In this document: in pieces, positions 8,999 to 18,624 of the stretch
Layout of the letters: every line of letters starts with the position of its first letter
How positions within the stretch are numbered: the stretch's first letter is position 1
Assembly (NCBI GenBank): GCA_025360225.1
Contig: JANYCN010000013.1
Span: 1-64,000 of the forward strand
Reading direction: 5' to 3'
Origin: Actinomycetes bacterium
Lineage (GTDB): Bacteria > Actinomycetota > Thermoleophilia > Gaiellales > F1-60-MAGs149
Length of the DNA stretch: 64,000 bases
Notes under the pieces: generated by a model
What the model saw: the letters and a program-made list of their open reading frames with translations, nothing else
Database searches by the model: none
What the model was told of the DNA's origin: nothing
Program-made: the position numbers and the translations under genes

Positions 8999-9679
8999 AT
9001 GGTGGTCGTCGTGAGCAACTTCGGGAAGAAGCTGGCGGCGACCGGGCTGGTGCTCGGCCTGTTCAGCGCAGGGTTAGCGTGGTACATCGGCGGGTACCTG
9101 ATGGTCACCCCCGACTCGGTCGCCAGCGCTGCGACGAGCGCTCCGGCAACGAGCGAGCTGACGCTGCAGACCGTCGCCGGACTCGGCGACGCGTACAGCC
9201 AGCCGACGTGGGTCGCCTACCTGGTGAAGGACGCCCATGGCGTCTGGCGGCAGTCGACGAACTTCACCGTGCCGGCGAACAGCACCGTACGCGTGACGGT
9301 GCTGCAGTACGACGGTGCGAGCGGGCTTCGTAACCCGTTCCTCGCGCGGCCGGAGGGCGTCGTCGGCAACACCATCGAGGTGGACGGCAAGGCGGTGCAG
9401 GCGATCGATCCGGCGCTTGCCTCCCACACCTTCGCGATTCCCGGCATGCATCTCGTCGTGCCGCTCGAGGGCGTCGCAGACGACGCGCCCGACCAGTGCG
9501 AGGCCGCGCCGTGCGGCCTGGAGAAGGCGCACCGAACGATCACCTTCAGCTTCCACACCGGCTCCCGTGGGCGTTTCCGCTGGCAGTGCTTCGTGCCGTG
9601 CGCCGCCGGTTTCATCCACGGTTTCGGCGGCCCGATGCAGACGATCGGCTACATGGACGGGTTCCTCGATGTCGTCTAG
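8999..9679 (+). CDS. Membrane-anchored cupredoxin-like protein with a CuA-like Cys pair
   Basis: N-terminal TM; ASHTFAIPGMHLVVPL and WQCFVPCAAGFIHGFGGPM; overlaps coxB. Confidence 0.75.
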   Translation: MVVVVSNFGKKLAATGLVLGLFSAGLAWYIGGYLMVTPDSVASAATSAPATSELTLQTVAGLGDAYSQPTWVAYLVKDAHGVWRQSTNFTVPANSTVRVTVLQYDGASGLRNPFLARPEGVVGNTIEVDGKAVQAIDPALASHTFAIPGMHLVVPLEGVADDAPDQCEAAPCGLEKAHRTITFSFHTGSRGRFRWQCFVPCAAGFIHGFGGPMQTIGYMDGFLDVV

Positions 9680-10502
9680 CCCGCCACGCCACGGGCGCCG
9701 GATCGCGCTCTACACGATCATCGCGAGCCTGATCACGACGCCGCTCGCGGCGCTCGTCCTCGGCCCGCACCTGCCGCCCGGACACGGCAGCCGCGAGGCT
9801 GCCGCCCAGGTCACGGACAACACCGTCCTCACCGTCGTGATGACACCGATCGCCTGTCTCGTGCTCGTCTACTTCGCCTACGCTGCGATCGTCTTCCGCC
9901 AGCGCGGAACGGAGATCGAGGAGGGCGCGACGACGCGTGGGCACGCCGGGATCCAGACAGCGTGGATCGTCTCGACGACGGCGATCGTGCTCTTCCTCGC
10001 CGGCTACGGCACGTGGGCGTTGCTGCAGACGGGTTCTGGCAGCGGTCAGGGACCGGTACCGATGGCCTCGGCGGACGGCGCGGTCCTTCCCGTCCAGGTG
10101 ATCGGGCAGCAGTGGGAGTTCACCTACCGCTACCCGACGTACGGCGGCCTCGAGACGTCGACGCTCGTGCTTCCGGCCCACACGCAGGTCGAGTTCCACG
10201 TCACGTCCCTTGACGCGATCCACTCCTTCTGGGCGTACGACCTCGGCGTCAAGGCCGACGCGAACCCGGGCGCGGACAACGTCGCGATCGTGCGCACCGG
10301 TGATGCGCGCAGCTTCGACGTTCGCTGCGCTGAGGTCTGTGGCCTGTGGCACGGCTACATGGCCGACACCGGCCAGGTCGTCGACAGCGCCTCGTTTGCT
10401 ACCTGGGTCGCGGGCCAGCGCAAGGCGTTCGCGCCGATCGCTGGGTCGATGCCGCCGTACCGCCCGACCTACCAGCCTGATCCCCAGAGGAGGGCGGGAT
10501 GA
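9669..10502 (+). CDS. coxB: Cytochrome c oxidase subunit II
   Basis: Two TMs, IHSFWAYDLGVKADANPG and CuA motif CAEVCGLWHGYM. Confidence 0.92.
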   Translation: MSSSPPRHGRRIALYTIIASLITTPLAALVLGPHLPPGHGSREAAAQVTDNTVLTVVMTPIACLVLVYFAYAAIVFRQRGTEIEEGATTRGHAGIQTAWIVSTTAIVLFLAGYGTWALLQTGSGSGQGPVPMASADGAVLPVQVIGQQWEFTYRYPTYGGLETSTLVLPAHTQVEFHVTSLDAIHSFWAYDLGVKADANPGADNVAIVRTGDARSFDVRCAEVCGLWHGYMADTGQVVDSASFATWVAGQRKAFAPIAGSMPPYRPTYQPDPQRRAG

Positions 10503-12388
10503 CCATCGCTGCAATGCCACGCCGCACGTCGCCGCTGCTTCGCCGGCTCGTCGGCTTCAACCTGATCACCGCGGTGGTCCTCGGCGCCATTGGGTACTAC
10601 CTCGGCTGGTGGCTCGGTCACCAGGTCTCCGTCGCCGCGACCGACCACTACGCCGACACGAACCAGAACGACGTCGCTCTCTTCCTCGCGTACGGCCTTG
10701 CCGTCGTTGGGTTCCTTACCGGTCTGGGGTTCCTCAACTACCCCGTCAGCCGCATGCTCGGTCGGCCGGCGTCGGTTGCCGCGAAGGACGAGGCCGACGG
10801 CTGGAAGCGGTACGTCTCGCTCTGCACCGACCACAAGGTCGTCGGCCTGCAATACCTGATCGGAATTGGCTTCTTTCTCCTCGTCGGCGGCGTCAACGCC
10901 ATGCTGATCCGCGTCGAGCTGTTGCGTCCCACGCCGAACATCTGGCCCGCCGGCCAGTACCTGACGCTCGTCGGTCTGCACGGCTCGATGATGATGGGGA
11001 TGATGACGAGCGGGATCCTCGGCCCGTTCGCGAACTACGTCGTTCCGTTGATGATCGGTGCGCGCCGGATGGCCTTTCCGCGGATCGAGGCGCTCACCTT
11101 CTGGCTTCTGATGGCTGCGGGCGTGATCCTCACGTCGGCCGTGTTCTACGGCGGCTTCCCGACCGGTTGGACGGGGTACGAGCCCCTTGCCGATCAGGCG
11201 AACATGGGGATGGACTCCTACATCGTCTTCTTCGCCCTCGTGGGCCTCTCGATGACGCTGCTCGGGTTCAACATGCTCGCGACCGTGTTCAGCATGCGCG
11301 CGCCGGGAATGGGGTGGGGGCGGCTTCCGATCTTCGTCTGGAGCGTCGTCGCGACCTCTGCACTGAACGTGCTTGCCGCGCCGGTGCTGGTGACGACGCT
11401 GACGATGGTCGCCCTCGATCGCACCCTCCAGACGACGTTCTTCCTCTCGAGCTCTGGCGGGAGCCCGTTCCTCTACGAGAACCTGTTCTGGGTGTTCGGG
11501 CATCCCGAGGTGTACATCCTGGCGATCCCGGGGTTCGGCATCGTCCTCGAGCTCCTCCCGGTCTTCGCCCGCAAACCGCTGTGGGGCTACCGGCTCGCCG
11601 TCTCCGGGATGGTCGGCGTCGCTCTGCTCAGCTTCTTCGTCTGGCAGCACCACCTCTTCATGAGCGGCCTGAACGCCAACCTTCGCCCCTTCTACATGCT
11701 CTCGACCGAGCTGATCTCGCTTCCGACCGGCTTCACCTTCCTCTGCGCCATGGGGACGGTCTGGCGGGGGCGGATCCGGTACGACGTGCCGATGCTCTTC
11801 TGCCTCGGGTGGGTCTTCAACTTCTTCATCGGCGGGCTGTCCGGCGTCTTCCTCTCGGACGTGCCGAGCGACACGACGACCCACGGCAGCTTCTTCACCA
11901 TGGCGCACTTCCACTACACGATCATGGGCGGCCTGATCTTCACGTTCTTCGCGGCGATCTACTACTGGCTGCCGAAGATGGCGGGCGTCCAGCTCAACCA
12001 GCGGCTCGGGAAGGTGCACTTCTGGCTCATGTTCGTGTCCTTCAACTCGACCTTCGCACCGCTGTTCGTGATCGGCGCTCTTGGCCAGCCGCGTCGCGTC
12101 GTCTCGTACCCGAAGGACCTGCAGTTCCTCAACCAGTGGGTGTCCGTCTCGGCGTTCGTCCTCGGCATCTCGATGGTCGTCTTCCTCGCGAACTTCGTCT
12201 GGTCACTGGTGTTCGCCCGGATCCCGGCCGACCCGAACCCCTGGCACTCCTCGTCGCTCGAGTGGCAGGTGCCGACGCCCGTGCCCGTGCACAACTTCGA
12301 CCGGATCCCGGTGATCACCGCCGAGCTGTACCCGTACGGGGCGGAGACGACGGCGCCCGCGGCCGAGCCGCTGACGGTGGGATCATGA
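10499..12388 (+). CDS. coxA: Heme-copper oxidase subunit I
   Basis: GHPEVYILAIPGFG, FVWQHHLF, MAHFHYTIMGG, PFANYVVPLMIGARRMAFPR. Confidence 0.95.
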   Translation: MTIAAMPRRTSPLLRRLVGFNLITAVVLGAIGYYLGWWLGHQVSVAATDHYADTNQNDVALFLAYGLAVVGFLTGLGFLNYPVSRMLGRPASVAAKDEADGWKRYVSLCTDHKVVGLQYLIGIGFFLLVGGVNAMLIRVELLRPTPNIWPAGQYLTLVGLHGSMMMGMMTSGILGPFANYVVPLMIGARRMAFPRIEALTFWLLMAAGVILTSAVFYGGFPTGWTGYEPLADQANMGMDSYIVFFALVGLSMTLLGFNMLATVFSMRAPGMGWGRLPIFVWSVVATSALNVLAAPVLVTTLTMVALDRTLQTTFFLSSSGGSPFLYENLFWVFGHPEVYILAIPGFGIVLELLPVFARKPLWGYRLAVSGMVGVALLSFFVWQHHLFMSGLNANLRPFYMLSTELISLPTGFTFLCAMGTVWRGRIRYDVPMLFCLGWVFNFFIGGLSGVFLSDVPSDTTTHGSFFTMAHFHYTIMGGLIFTFFAAIYYWLPKMAGVQLNQRLGKVHFWLMFVSFNSTFAPLFVIGALGQPRRVVSYPKDLQFLNQWVSVSAFVLGISMVVFLANFVWSLVFARIPADPNPWHSSSLEWQVPTPVPVHNFDRIPVITAELYPYGAETTAPAAEPLTVGS

Positions 12389-13017
12389 TCGAGGGTGAGT
12401 TCGAGCTCGCACCGACGGGCGAGGTGTCGCTCGTCGTCCCGATCGCCGCGCACGTCTCGATCGGCGTCCATGAGCGTAACCTCTGGGTCGGCGCGCGGAT
12501 GCTTGCAGCCGCAACGGCCTTCCTGTTCCTGCCCTTCATCTTCGGCTACCTCTACCTCGGCTCGCTCAACACCTCCGGGATGTGGCGACCGCATCACATG
12601 ACGGCACCTATCGGCTGGGGCCTCGCGATCGTTGCCTCGCTGCTCGCCAGCGCCGGCCTGCTCGCGGTCGCCCGGCAGGCTCTGGCGCACCAGCGTGTGC
12701 GAGGTGCATGGCAGGCGTCGCTCGCCTCGCTTGTGCTCGGCCTGGCGGCGGTCGTGCTGCAGGGCGCCGAGTTCGAGGAGCTGCCGTTCGAGCCGACCGA
12801 CGGTGGCTACGCGAGCGTCTTCATTGGCTGGACGGGCGCCTTCGCCCTCCTCGTCCTCGCGACGATGGTGTGGCTCGAGATCGTCGTTGCCGGCATCGTG
12901 AGCCGACGCGCGACGCCTGCCCTGATCAACGCGTCCGAGCTCGACGCGGTGGGCTTCTTCACGGCGTTCGTCGCCGGGCTCGGCGTGGTCACCTTCACGT
13001 TCCTCTACCTGCTCTGA
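12385..13017 (+). CDS. coxC: Cytochrome c oxidase subunit III-like protein
   Basis: Multi-TM; LQGAEFEELPFEPTDGGYASVFIGWTG; overlaps coxA by ATGA. Confidence 0.75.
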   Translation: MIEGEFELAPTGEVSLVVPIAAHVSIGVHERNLWVGARMLAAATAFLFLPFIFGYLYLGSLNTSGMWRPHHMTAPIGWGLAIVASLLASAGLLAVARQALAHQRVRGAWQASLASLVLGLAAVVLQGAEFEELPFEPTDGGYASVFIGWTGAFALLVLATMVWLEIVVAGIVSRRATPALINASELDAVGFFTAFVAGLGVVTFTFLYLL

Positions 13018-13880
13018 TGTTTCCGAACGCGAACCTCTCGGTCGGCGTCGTCGTCGACCGTGCGCCGCTCATCGTCGCGATCGTTGCCGCCATGCTGTAT
13101 GCGATCGGCGGCAGGAGCACGGTGCGTCGTCGGCGGGTCGGGATCGACCGTTGGCGTCCCGCGTGCTTCGTGGGTGGTCTCCTCACGCTGGTCGTTGTCA
13201 CCTCTGAACCGTTCGATCAGGCCGCCGGCGTGCTCTTCTGGGCGCACATGACGCAACACGTCGCGCTGATGGAGATCGCGGCACCGTTGGTGGTGCTCGG
13301 ACGCCCGTGGACGCGCGTTGGACGCCCGTTCCCGCTGGCGCTGCGCCGGACGGTGGCTCGCACGCTCGCACGGTCGCGGTGGACGCTTGCGCTGCGTGTC
13401 GTCGCGCGCACCGCAGCGACGCCCTCCTTGGCGTTCGTGCTGATGAACGCGGGGCTCGTGGCCTGGCACGTGCCGGCCGCCTACGACGCCGCCCTCGCTT
13501 CTCCGGTGATCCACGGCGTCGAACACCTCGTGTTCTTCGCCACGGCCGCGGTGTTCTGGGCCCACCTTCTCGGTCGCGGCCCGTTCAGACGACGCCTCGT
13601 CGCCACGACGGTCGTCGTCTACGCGGCGGGAGCGATGGTGGTCGGATGGATGCTCGCCCTCGTCCTCGCCGAGGCGGCGCGACCGTTGTACGCGCACTAC
13701 GACCGGCTCGTCGCGCGCCCTGGCGGGATCTCCGCGCTCGCCGACCAGCAGCTCGCTGCGGGAGTGATGTGGGTTCCAGCATCCGTCCCCTGGACGATGG
13801 CGCTCCTCGCTGCCGTGTACGCCTGGCTCAGGCTCGGCCCAACGCCCTTTCACCGAGAGAACGAGGTGTCGTCCCGATGA
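13017..13880 (+). CDS. Cytochrome c oxidase assembly protein, CtaG/caa3_CtaG-like
   Basis: Multi-TM; FWAHMTQHVALMEIAAPLVVLGRP, HGVEHLVFFATAAVFWAHL; operon context. Confidence 0.8.
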   Translation: MFPNANLSVGVVVDRAPLIVAIVAAMLYAIGGRSTVRRRRVGIDRWRPACFVGGLLTLVVVTSEPFDQAAGVLFWAHMTQHVALMEIAAPLVVLGRPWTRVGRPFPLALRRTVARTLARSRWTLALRVVARTAATPSLAFVLMNAGLVAWHVPAAYDAALASPVIHGVEHLVFFATAAVFWAHLLGRGPFRRRLVATTVVVYAAGAMVVGWMLALVLAEAARPLYAHYDRLVARPGGISALADQQLAAGVMWVPASVPWTMALLAAVYAWLRLGPTPFHRENEVSSR

Positions 13881-14020
13881 TCATCCTGGAGTCCAGCAAC
13901 TTCCTGACGAGCGGGATCATCTCCTGGGCCGTCCCGATCGGGCTCGTGCTGAGCGTCGGCGCCTGGTGGGGCGTCGTGCTCACGCGGCGCGCGTTCGCCG
14001 CGGCACGTGATGAACGCTAA
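13877..14020 (+). CDS. Small single-TM protein (47 aa) in the oxidase operon
   Basis: MIILESSNFLTSGIISWAVPIGLVLSVGAWWGVVLTRRAFAAARDER; overlaps neighbours. Confidence 0.55.
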   Translation: MIILESSNFLTSGIISWAVPIGLVLSVGAWWGVVLTRRAFAAARDER

Positions 14021-14684
14021 CGCGTTCGACGCGCCGCGGATTCCCGGGACGCCTCGACGTCGGCTCGCCTGGATCTCGTTGACGGTCGCGGTAGCGATCG
14101 GCGCTGGCGTCGGCGCAGCAGGCCTGACGAGGCTGGTGCTGGCGCGATCAACGTCGCCCGCCATCGTCTTGCCCGAGCTTCACGGTCAGGCGAGCTGGGC
14201 CGCCGGTGCACGCCCGGCGCCTGCGATCTCCCTCAACCTCGTCGGTGGCGGACACCTGACGCTCGCCTCGCTGAAAGGCGGGCCGGTGCTCGTGACGTTC
14301 CTCGACTCGACCTGCAAGTCCCTCTGCCCGCTCGTTGCTTCCGCGATCGCGTCCGCCGATCGCAAGGTGCCGGCAGCCCAGCGCGCGACGGTCGTCGTCG
14401 TGAGCGTCAATCCGGCCGGCGATACGCCCCAGAGCGTCAGCGCGGCGATCAGGGAGTGGGGGCTGCCGCAATCGACGAGGTGGGTCTCCGGCACCCCAGC
14501 GCAGCTCGCCGAGGTCTGGCGGGGCTATGGCGTTGAGGTGAGACCGTCCACAGCTGACATCGTCCACGGCGCCCTCGTGTACCTGATCAACCGGCATGGC
14601 GACGAGCGTGCGGGGTATCTTGCACCTGTGCTCCCGAGCTTCCTCGCGCTCGACCTTTCCCGCGTCGCGAAGGACCGCGCGTGA
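14007..14684 (+). CDS. SCO1/SenC-type copper chaperone
   Basis: FLDSTCKSLCPL (CxxxC), distal His in ADIVHGALVYLI; oxidase operon. Confidence 0.85.
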   Translation: MMNANAFDAPRIPGTPRRRLAWISLTVAVAIGAGVGAAGLTRLVLARSTSPAIVLPELHGQASWAAGARPAPAISLNLVGGGHLTLASLKGGPVLVTFLDSTCKSLCPLVASAIASADRKVPAAQRATVVVVSVNPAGDTPQSVSAAIREWGLPQSTRWVSGTPAQLAEVWRGYGVEVRPSTADIVHGALVYLINRHGDERAGYLAPVLPSFLALDLSRVAKDRA

Positions 14685-15862
14685 CCCCGGCAGGTCCGTG
14701 GCTGCGGGGCACGGCCGTCGCCGGCGCGGGTGCGTCGGCGCTCGTCATCGTCGGCGGCTCGCTCGGGTTTGACATCGCCCACCGGGTGCTCGCGGCGACG
14801 GCAGCGCCGCTGCTCCTCACGGTCGTCGTCGCGGCGTACCTCGAGCACCGACGCCTCCTCCCATCGTCGTCGGTCGCGCTCATCGCGTTCCTCGCGACGA
14901 CGCTCGTGACGGCACCGGGGCTGCACCTCGCGCTCGCGGCGGTCGCGCTCGCGAGCTCCCTCGCCGCCGCGGCGCTCGCGTTCCGCAGTGGACCGATGCC
15001 ACGCGGATCGCTCGCTGACCACATCACGCTGACCAAGCCGCGGATCATGTCGCTCCTGATCGTCACCGGTGCCTGCGGCATGTTCGTCGGTGCGCACGGC
15101 GTCCCGCCGCTCGGACGGTTCGTCGCTGCGATGGTCGGCCTGGCGCTGTCGTGTGGCGGCGCGAGCGCGATCAACCACGTGCTTGACGCGGACATCGACC
15201 GGCTCATGGGGGCGCGTACCGAGCGTCGTCCGGTCGCCGCGGGGCGGATCACGCCAGCCCTCGGTCTGGAGTTCGGGCTGGTGCTCTCCGCGCTCTCCTT
15301 CACGCTGCTTGCCGGGCTCGTCGACGTCGTCACCGCGCTGCTCGCGCTCTTCGGCAACCTCTTCTACGTCCTCGTTTACACGCGCTGGCTGAAGCGCTCC
15401 ACGCGTCACAACATCGTCATCGGCGGCGCCGCCGGAGCCGTACCGCCGGTTGTCGGGTATGCCGCTGCGTCGGGCAACGTTGGCGTTGCTGCTGGCCTTC
15501 TGTTCCTGATCGTGTTCGTCTGGACGCCGCCACACTTCTGGGCGCTCGCGCTGTTGATCCAGGAGAACTACGCACGCGCGAACATCCCGATGCTGCCGGT
15601 GGAGCGTGGCGAGCGCGAGACCGTTCGCCAGATCCTCGGGTACTCCATCGTTCTCGTCGCCGTCACCGCAGTGCCGGTGTTGACGGGAACGTTCGGGCTC
15701 GTGTACCTGCTCTCCGCGCTCGCCCTTGGCGGGGTCTTCTGCGTCCTCGCGCTCCGGCTCTACCGCGCAGTGACACGCCGGCGCGCCGGCGCGCTCTTCC
15801 ACTACTCGCTGCTCTACCTGGCGCTCCTGTTCATCGCCATGGCGGTCGACGTCTCCGTCTAG
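14681..15862 (+). CDS. ctaB: Protoheme IX farnesyltransferase (heme O synthase) with an N-terminal ~4-TM extension
   Basis: LTKPRIMSLLIVTG, NHVLDADIDRLMGARTERRPVAAGRI, TPPHFWALAL. Confidence 0.93.
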   Translation: MTPAGPWLRGTAVAGAGASALVIVGGSLGFDIAHRVLAATAAPLLLTVVVAAYLEHRRLLPSSSVALIAFLATTLVTAPGLHLALAAVALASSLAAAALAFRSGPMPRGSLADHITLTKPRIMSLLIVTGACGMFVGAHGVPPLGRFVAAMVGLALSCGGASAINHVLDADIDRLMGARTERRPVAAGRITPALGLEFGLVLSALSFTLLAGLVDVVTALLALFGNLFYVLVYTRWLKRSTRHNIVIGGAAGAVPPVVGYAAASGNVGVAAGLLFLIVFVWTPPHFWALALLIQENYARANIPMLPVERGERETVRQILGYSIVLVAVTAVPVLTGTFGLVYLLSALALGGVFCVLALRLYRAVTRRRAGALFHYSLLYLALLFIAMAVDVSV

Positions 15863-15871
15863 GAGGCCCAG

Positions 15872-16615
15872 TCAAGAGAGGTCGGGGAACGGCGCCATGG
15901 CGGCGCGCCAGCGCAGCGCGCGACCAGCAAGCGGCCAGGCGATCGCGAGCGCGGCGACGCCGCCGGCGACGTCGAGGAACCAGTGGTTGCCGGTCGCGAC
16001 CGTCGACCAGATAACGAGCACCGGGTAGAGCCCCCAGACGACGCGTGTAAGGAGGTGCCGGCCGACCATCACGCCCGTCGCTCCGAGCAGGATCGCGTAG
16101 GCGCTATGCAGGCTCGGCACGGCCGCGTAGAGGTTGGTAAGCGGCCCGAACAGGGATGAACGCAGGTTGGCGTGCGTCGGATCGAGCGTGTCAACGAACC
16201 CGTACGCCGTCGTCAGCCGTGGCGGCGCCGTCGGGTAGAGCAGGTCGCCGAGGACACCGATGATGTCCAGCACGATGATCGTGTTGCGCACACGGGGGAA
16301 CGCCGTAGGGCGGCGGAACAGGAGCCAGAGGATGAAGGACCAGGAGATCAGGCGCATGCAGTTGTGGTACGTCCAGTTCGTCAGCTCGACGATCCATCGC
16401 GGCAGGCCGTCGCCGAACACCTGCCAGTCGCGCTCGTGAAAGATCCCGAGCGCCTGCTCGAGCGAGACGATGTTCCGCGCGTGGGCGAAGGCGATCGTCG
16501 CGTCACCCTCGACGAGCGCGCGTGTCGTCTCGTAGATCGCGTCGACGCCGATCAGGACCAGGATCTGGAGGAGCCACCATCGCCATCGACCTGGAAGCCA
16601 TCGTCGCATGGGCAT
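15872..16615 (-). CDS. PAP2-superfamily membrane phosphatase/inositolphosphotransferase-like
   Basis: AVPSLHSAYAILLG and TGNHWFLDVAGG motifs, multi-TM. Confidence 0.8.
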   Translation of the reverse strand: MPMRRWLPGRWRWWLLQILVLIGVDAIYETTRALVEGDATIAFAHARNIVSLEQALGIFHERDWQVFGDGLPRWIVELTNWTYHNCMRLISWSFILWLLFRRPTAFPRVRNTIIVLDIIGVLGDLLYPTAPPRLTTAYGFVDTLDPTHANLRSSLFGPLTNLYAAVPSLHSAYAILLGATGVMVGRHLLTRVVWGLYPVLVIWSTVATGNHWFLDVAGGVAALAIAWPLAGRALRWRAAMAPFPDLS

Positions 16616-16631
16616 AGTATCCTCGGGCGAG

Positions 16632-17720
16632 ATGACGACCCCGCCGCGCGAGACACCGCTGCACGACCGCCACGTCGCGCTCGCTGCGCGCATGATCGAC
16701 TTCGGCGGGTGGGACATGCCCGTCTACTACGCCGGAATCAACGAGGAGCACCGCGTCGTCCGGACGACCTGCGGCGTGTTCGACGTGTCGCACATGGGCC
16801 AGCTTGTCGTCCGCGGCCCGGGCGCGTTCGGGTACCTCCAGAGCGTGCTCTCGAACGACCTCGGACGGATCCCGGTCGGCCGGGCCCAGTACACGCTCCT
16901 GCCGAACGAGCAAGGCGGCATCATCGATGATCTGATCGCCTACCGCGTGACCGAGGAGAACGTGCTCCTCGTCGTCAACGCGGGTAACGTCGCCGAGGAC
17001 CGCGAGTGGTTGCAGGCGCACCTTCCGGCCGTCGGCGTGTCGCTCGTCGACCGCTCCGACGAGTACGGGATGCTCGCCGTCCAGGGGCCGACGAGCGATG
17101 CGATCCTCGCGGCGGTCGAGGGTGGTGGCGCGCTCGTGGACGTACCGCCGTTCGGGTTCGCGACCGTGACGCTCGCCGGCGTCAGCTGCCTCGCTGTGCG
17201 AACCGGGTACACGGGCGAGCACGGGGTCGAGATCCTCGTCCCGGCGGCCGAGAGCGGCGTGGTGTGGGACGCGATCATCGCTGCCGGCGCCGAACCATGC
17301 GGCCTAGGTGCGCGCGACACGCTGCGCCTCGAGGTCTGCTTCCCGCTCCACGGCAACGACATCTCCGCGGCGACGAACGCGATCGAGGCCGGCCTCGGCT
17401 GGGTGTGTGCCAAGGACAAGGTCTACATCGGCTCGGATGCTCACGCGGCGACCCGCGACGCAGGACCGCGACGTCGGCTCGTTGCGTTCCGGATGGCGGA
17501 GCGCGCGATCCCTCGGGCGGGGATGGTCGTTCGCGACGGGTCGGGCGAGGAGATCGGTCTGGTGACGAGCGGCACGCTCTCGCCAAGCCTCGACGAGGGG
17601 ATCGGCATGGCGTACGTTCGGGCCGAGGGGAGCGCCGAAGGCTCCTCGATCACGGTTGACGTGCGTGGCAAGCTGCGGGAGGCGACGGTCGCCGCGAAGC
17701 CGCTCTACCGTCGCGGATGA
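16632..17720 (+). CDS. gcvT: Aminomethyltransferase (glycine cleavage T protein)
   Basis: TPLHDRHVALAARMIDFGGWDMPVYY, FDVSHMGQ, GYTGEHGVEIL, GLGARDTLRLE. Confidence 0.95.
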   Translation: MTTPPRETPLHDRHVALAARMIDFGGWDMPVYYAGINEEHRVVRTTCGVFDVSHMGQLVVRGPGAFGYLQSVLSNDLGRIPVGRAQYTLLPNEQGGIIDDLIAYRVTEENVLLVVNAGNVAEDREWLQAHLPAVGVSLVDRSDEYGMLAVQGPTSDAILAAVEGGGALVDVPPFGFATVTLAGVSCLAVRTGYTGEHGVEILVPAAESGVVWDAIIAAGAEPCGLGARDTLRLEVCFPLHGNDISAATNAIEAGLGWVCAKDKVYIGSDAHAATRDAGPRRRLVAFRMAERAIPRAGMVVRDGSGEEIGLVTSGTLSPSLDEGIGMAYVRAEGSAEGSSITVDVRGKLREATVAAKPLYRRG

Positions 17721-17734
17721 TCGCGCGGTAGAGT

Positions 17735-18259
17735 GTGACGGTGCGCAGAGCCGCCCTTCTTGGAACGCTCCTCGCAGTCGGCGCGTCTCTGCTGACGGGT
17801 GGCGTCGCTGACGCCGGAGGCGTCGCAGCCGGGCTGCGGGCGACTGCGAGCTGCCCGACGCGTTCCGTCCCTGTGCGTCTCGTCGGCGGTGGCGTCGCGA
17901 CCGTCCGGCATGCGCGGCCGGGCCGGACGATCACGACGATCACCGGGTCGACCTCGAACCTCTTCCTCGTCGTCCGGCTGCACGCCGCGTGGCGCGCCGT
18001 CCAGGGGGGCGCGGGATCGACCGTCGAGCTGACGGCGGCGGGACCGGATGGCGAGGCGTGGCTCTGGTCGTTCAGGTTGCGGAGCGCCCAGCCGCTCGCT
18101 GACCCGACGGACTACACCGTCTGCCTGCATCCGACGGTGGGACGTGCATCGTTTGTCTCCCACCTGCACGGCGCGACCGGGGCATGGACGTTCACGGCGT
18201 CGGTTACGACCGGTCGGGTCGCCGGGACGACTGCTCAGCTTTCCCTCGTGTCGTCCTGA
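17735..18259 (+). CDS. Secreted hypothetical protein
   Basis: Signal-peptide-like N-terminus VRRAALLGTLLAVGASLLTGGVADAG; coding-like composition. Confidence 0.6.
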   Translation: MTVRRAALLGTLLAVGASLLTGGVADAGGVAAGLRATASCPTRSVPVRLVGGGVATVRHARPGRTITTITGSTSNLFLVVRLHAAWRAVQGGAGSTVELTAAGPDGEAWLWSFRLRSAQPLADPTDYTVCLHPTVGRASFVSHLHGATGAWTFTASVTTGRVAGTTAQLSLVSS

Positions 18260-18264
18260 CCACG

Positions 18265-18624
18265 GTGGGCGAGGGGTCGTGCAGGTACTGCCGGGTCTAC
18301 TGCGACTGGGTGATCGACCCGGCCGGGTGTGAGGACACCGGCTGCGCGAACCTCTACGGCTACGACGACAGCGAGGGCAACCGCGTGCTCGGCTGCCTCG
18401 CGGGCGTGTTTCGTGCCGAGCTCGACCAGCGAACGCTCGCGCAGGTGCGCGCCGAGAACGGTGGTCGCTTCGGGGCGCTGCGCGCCGTCCGGCGTCCGCT
18501 GCCGATCTGCCGCGCCGTCGTCGAACGTGCGTACCCGGCAAGGCTAGAAGCGGTCGGCTGCCTCAACCCGGAGTTCGCCGAGGCACATGCCGGACCGGCA
18601 TTCCGGGTCACGCGAGGCGAGTGA
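18265..18624 (+). CDS. Small Cys-rich hypothetical protein (119 aa)
   Basis: GSCRYCRVYCDWVIDPAGCEDTGCANLYGYDD; stop codon lies in the repeat tip. Confidence 0.6.
   Translation: MGEGSCRYCRVYCDWVIDPAGCEDTGCANLYGYDDSEGNRVLGCLAGVFRAELDQRTLAQVRAENGGRFGALRAVRRPLPICRAVVERAYPARLEAVGCLNPEFAEAHAGPAFRVTRGE

Noticed and set aside
10210-13017. 935-aa plus-strand ORF
   Set aside because: The first ~725 codons are an out-of-frame shadow of coxB/coxA; only the part from 12385 is the subunit III-like gene.
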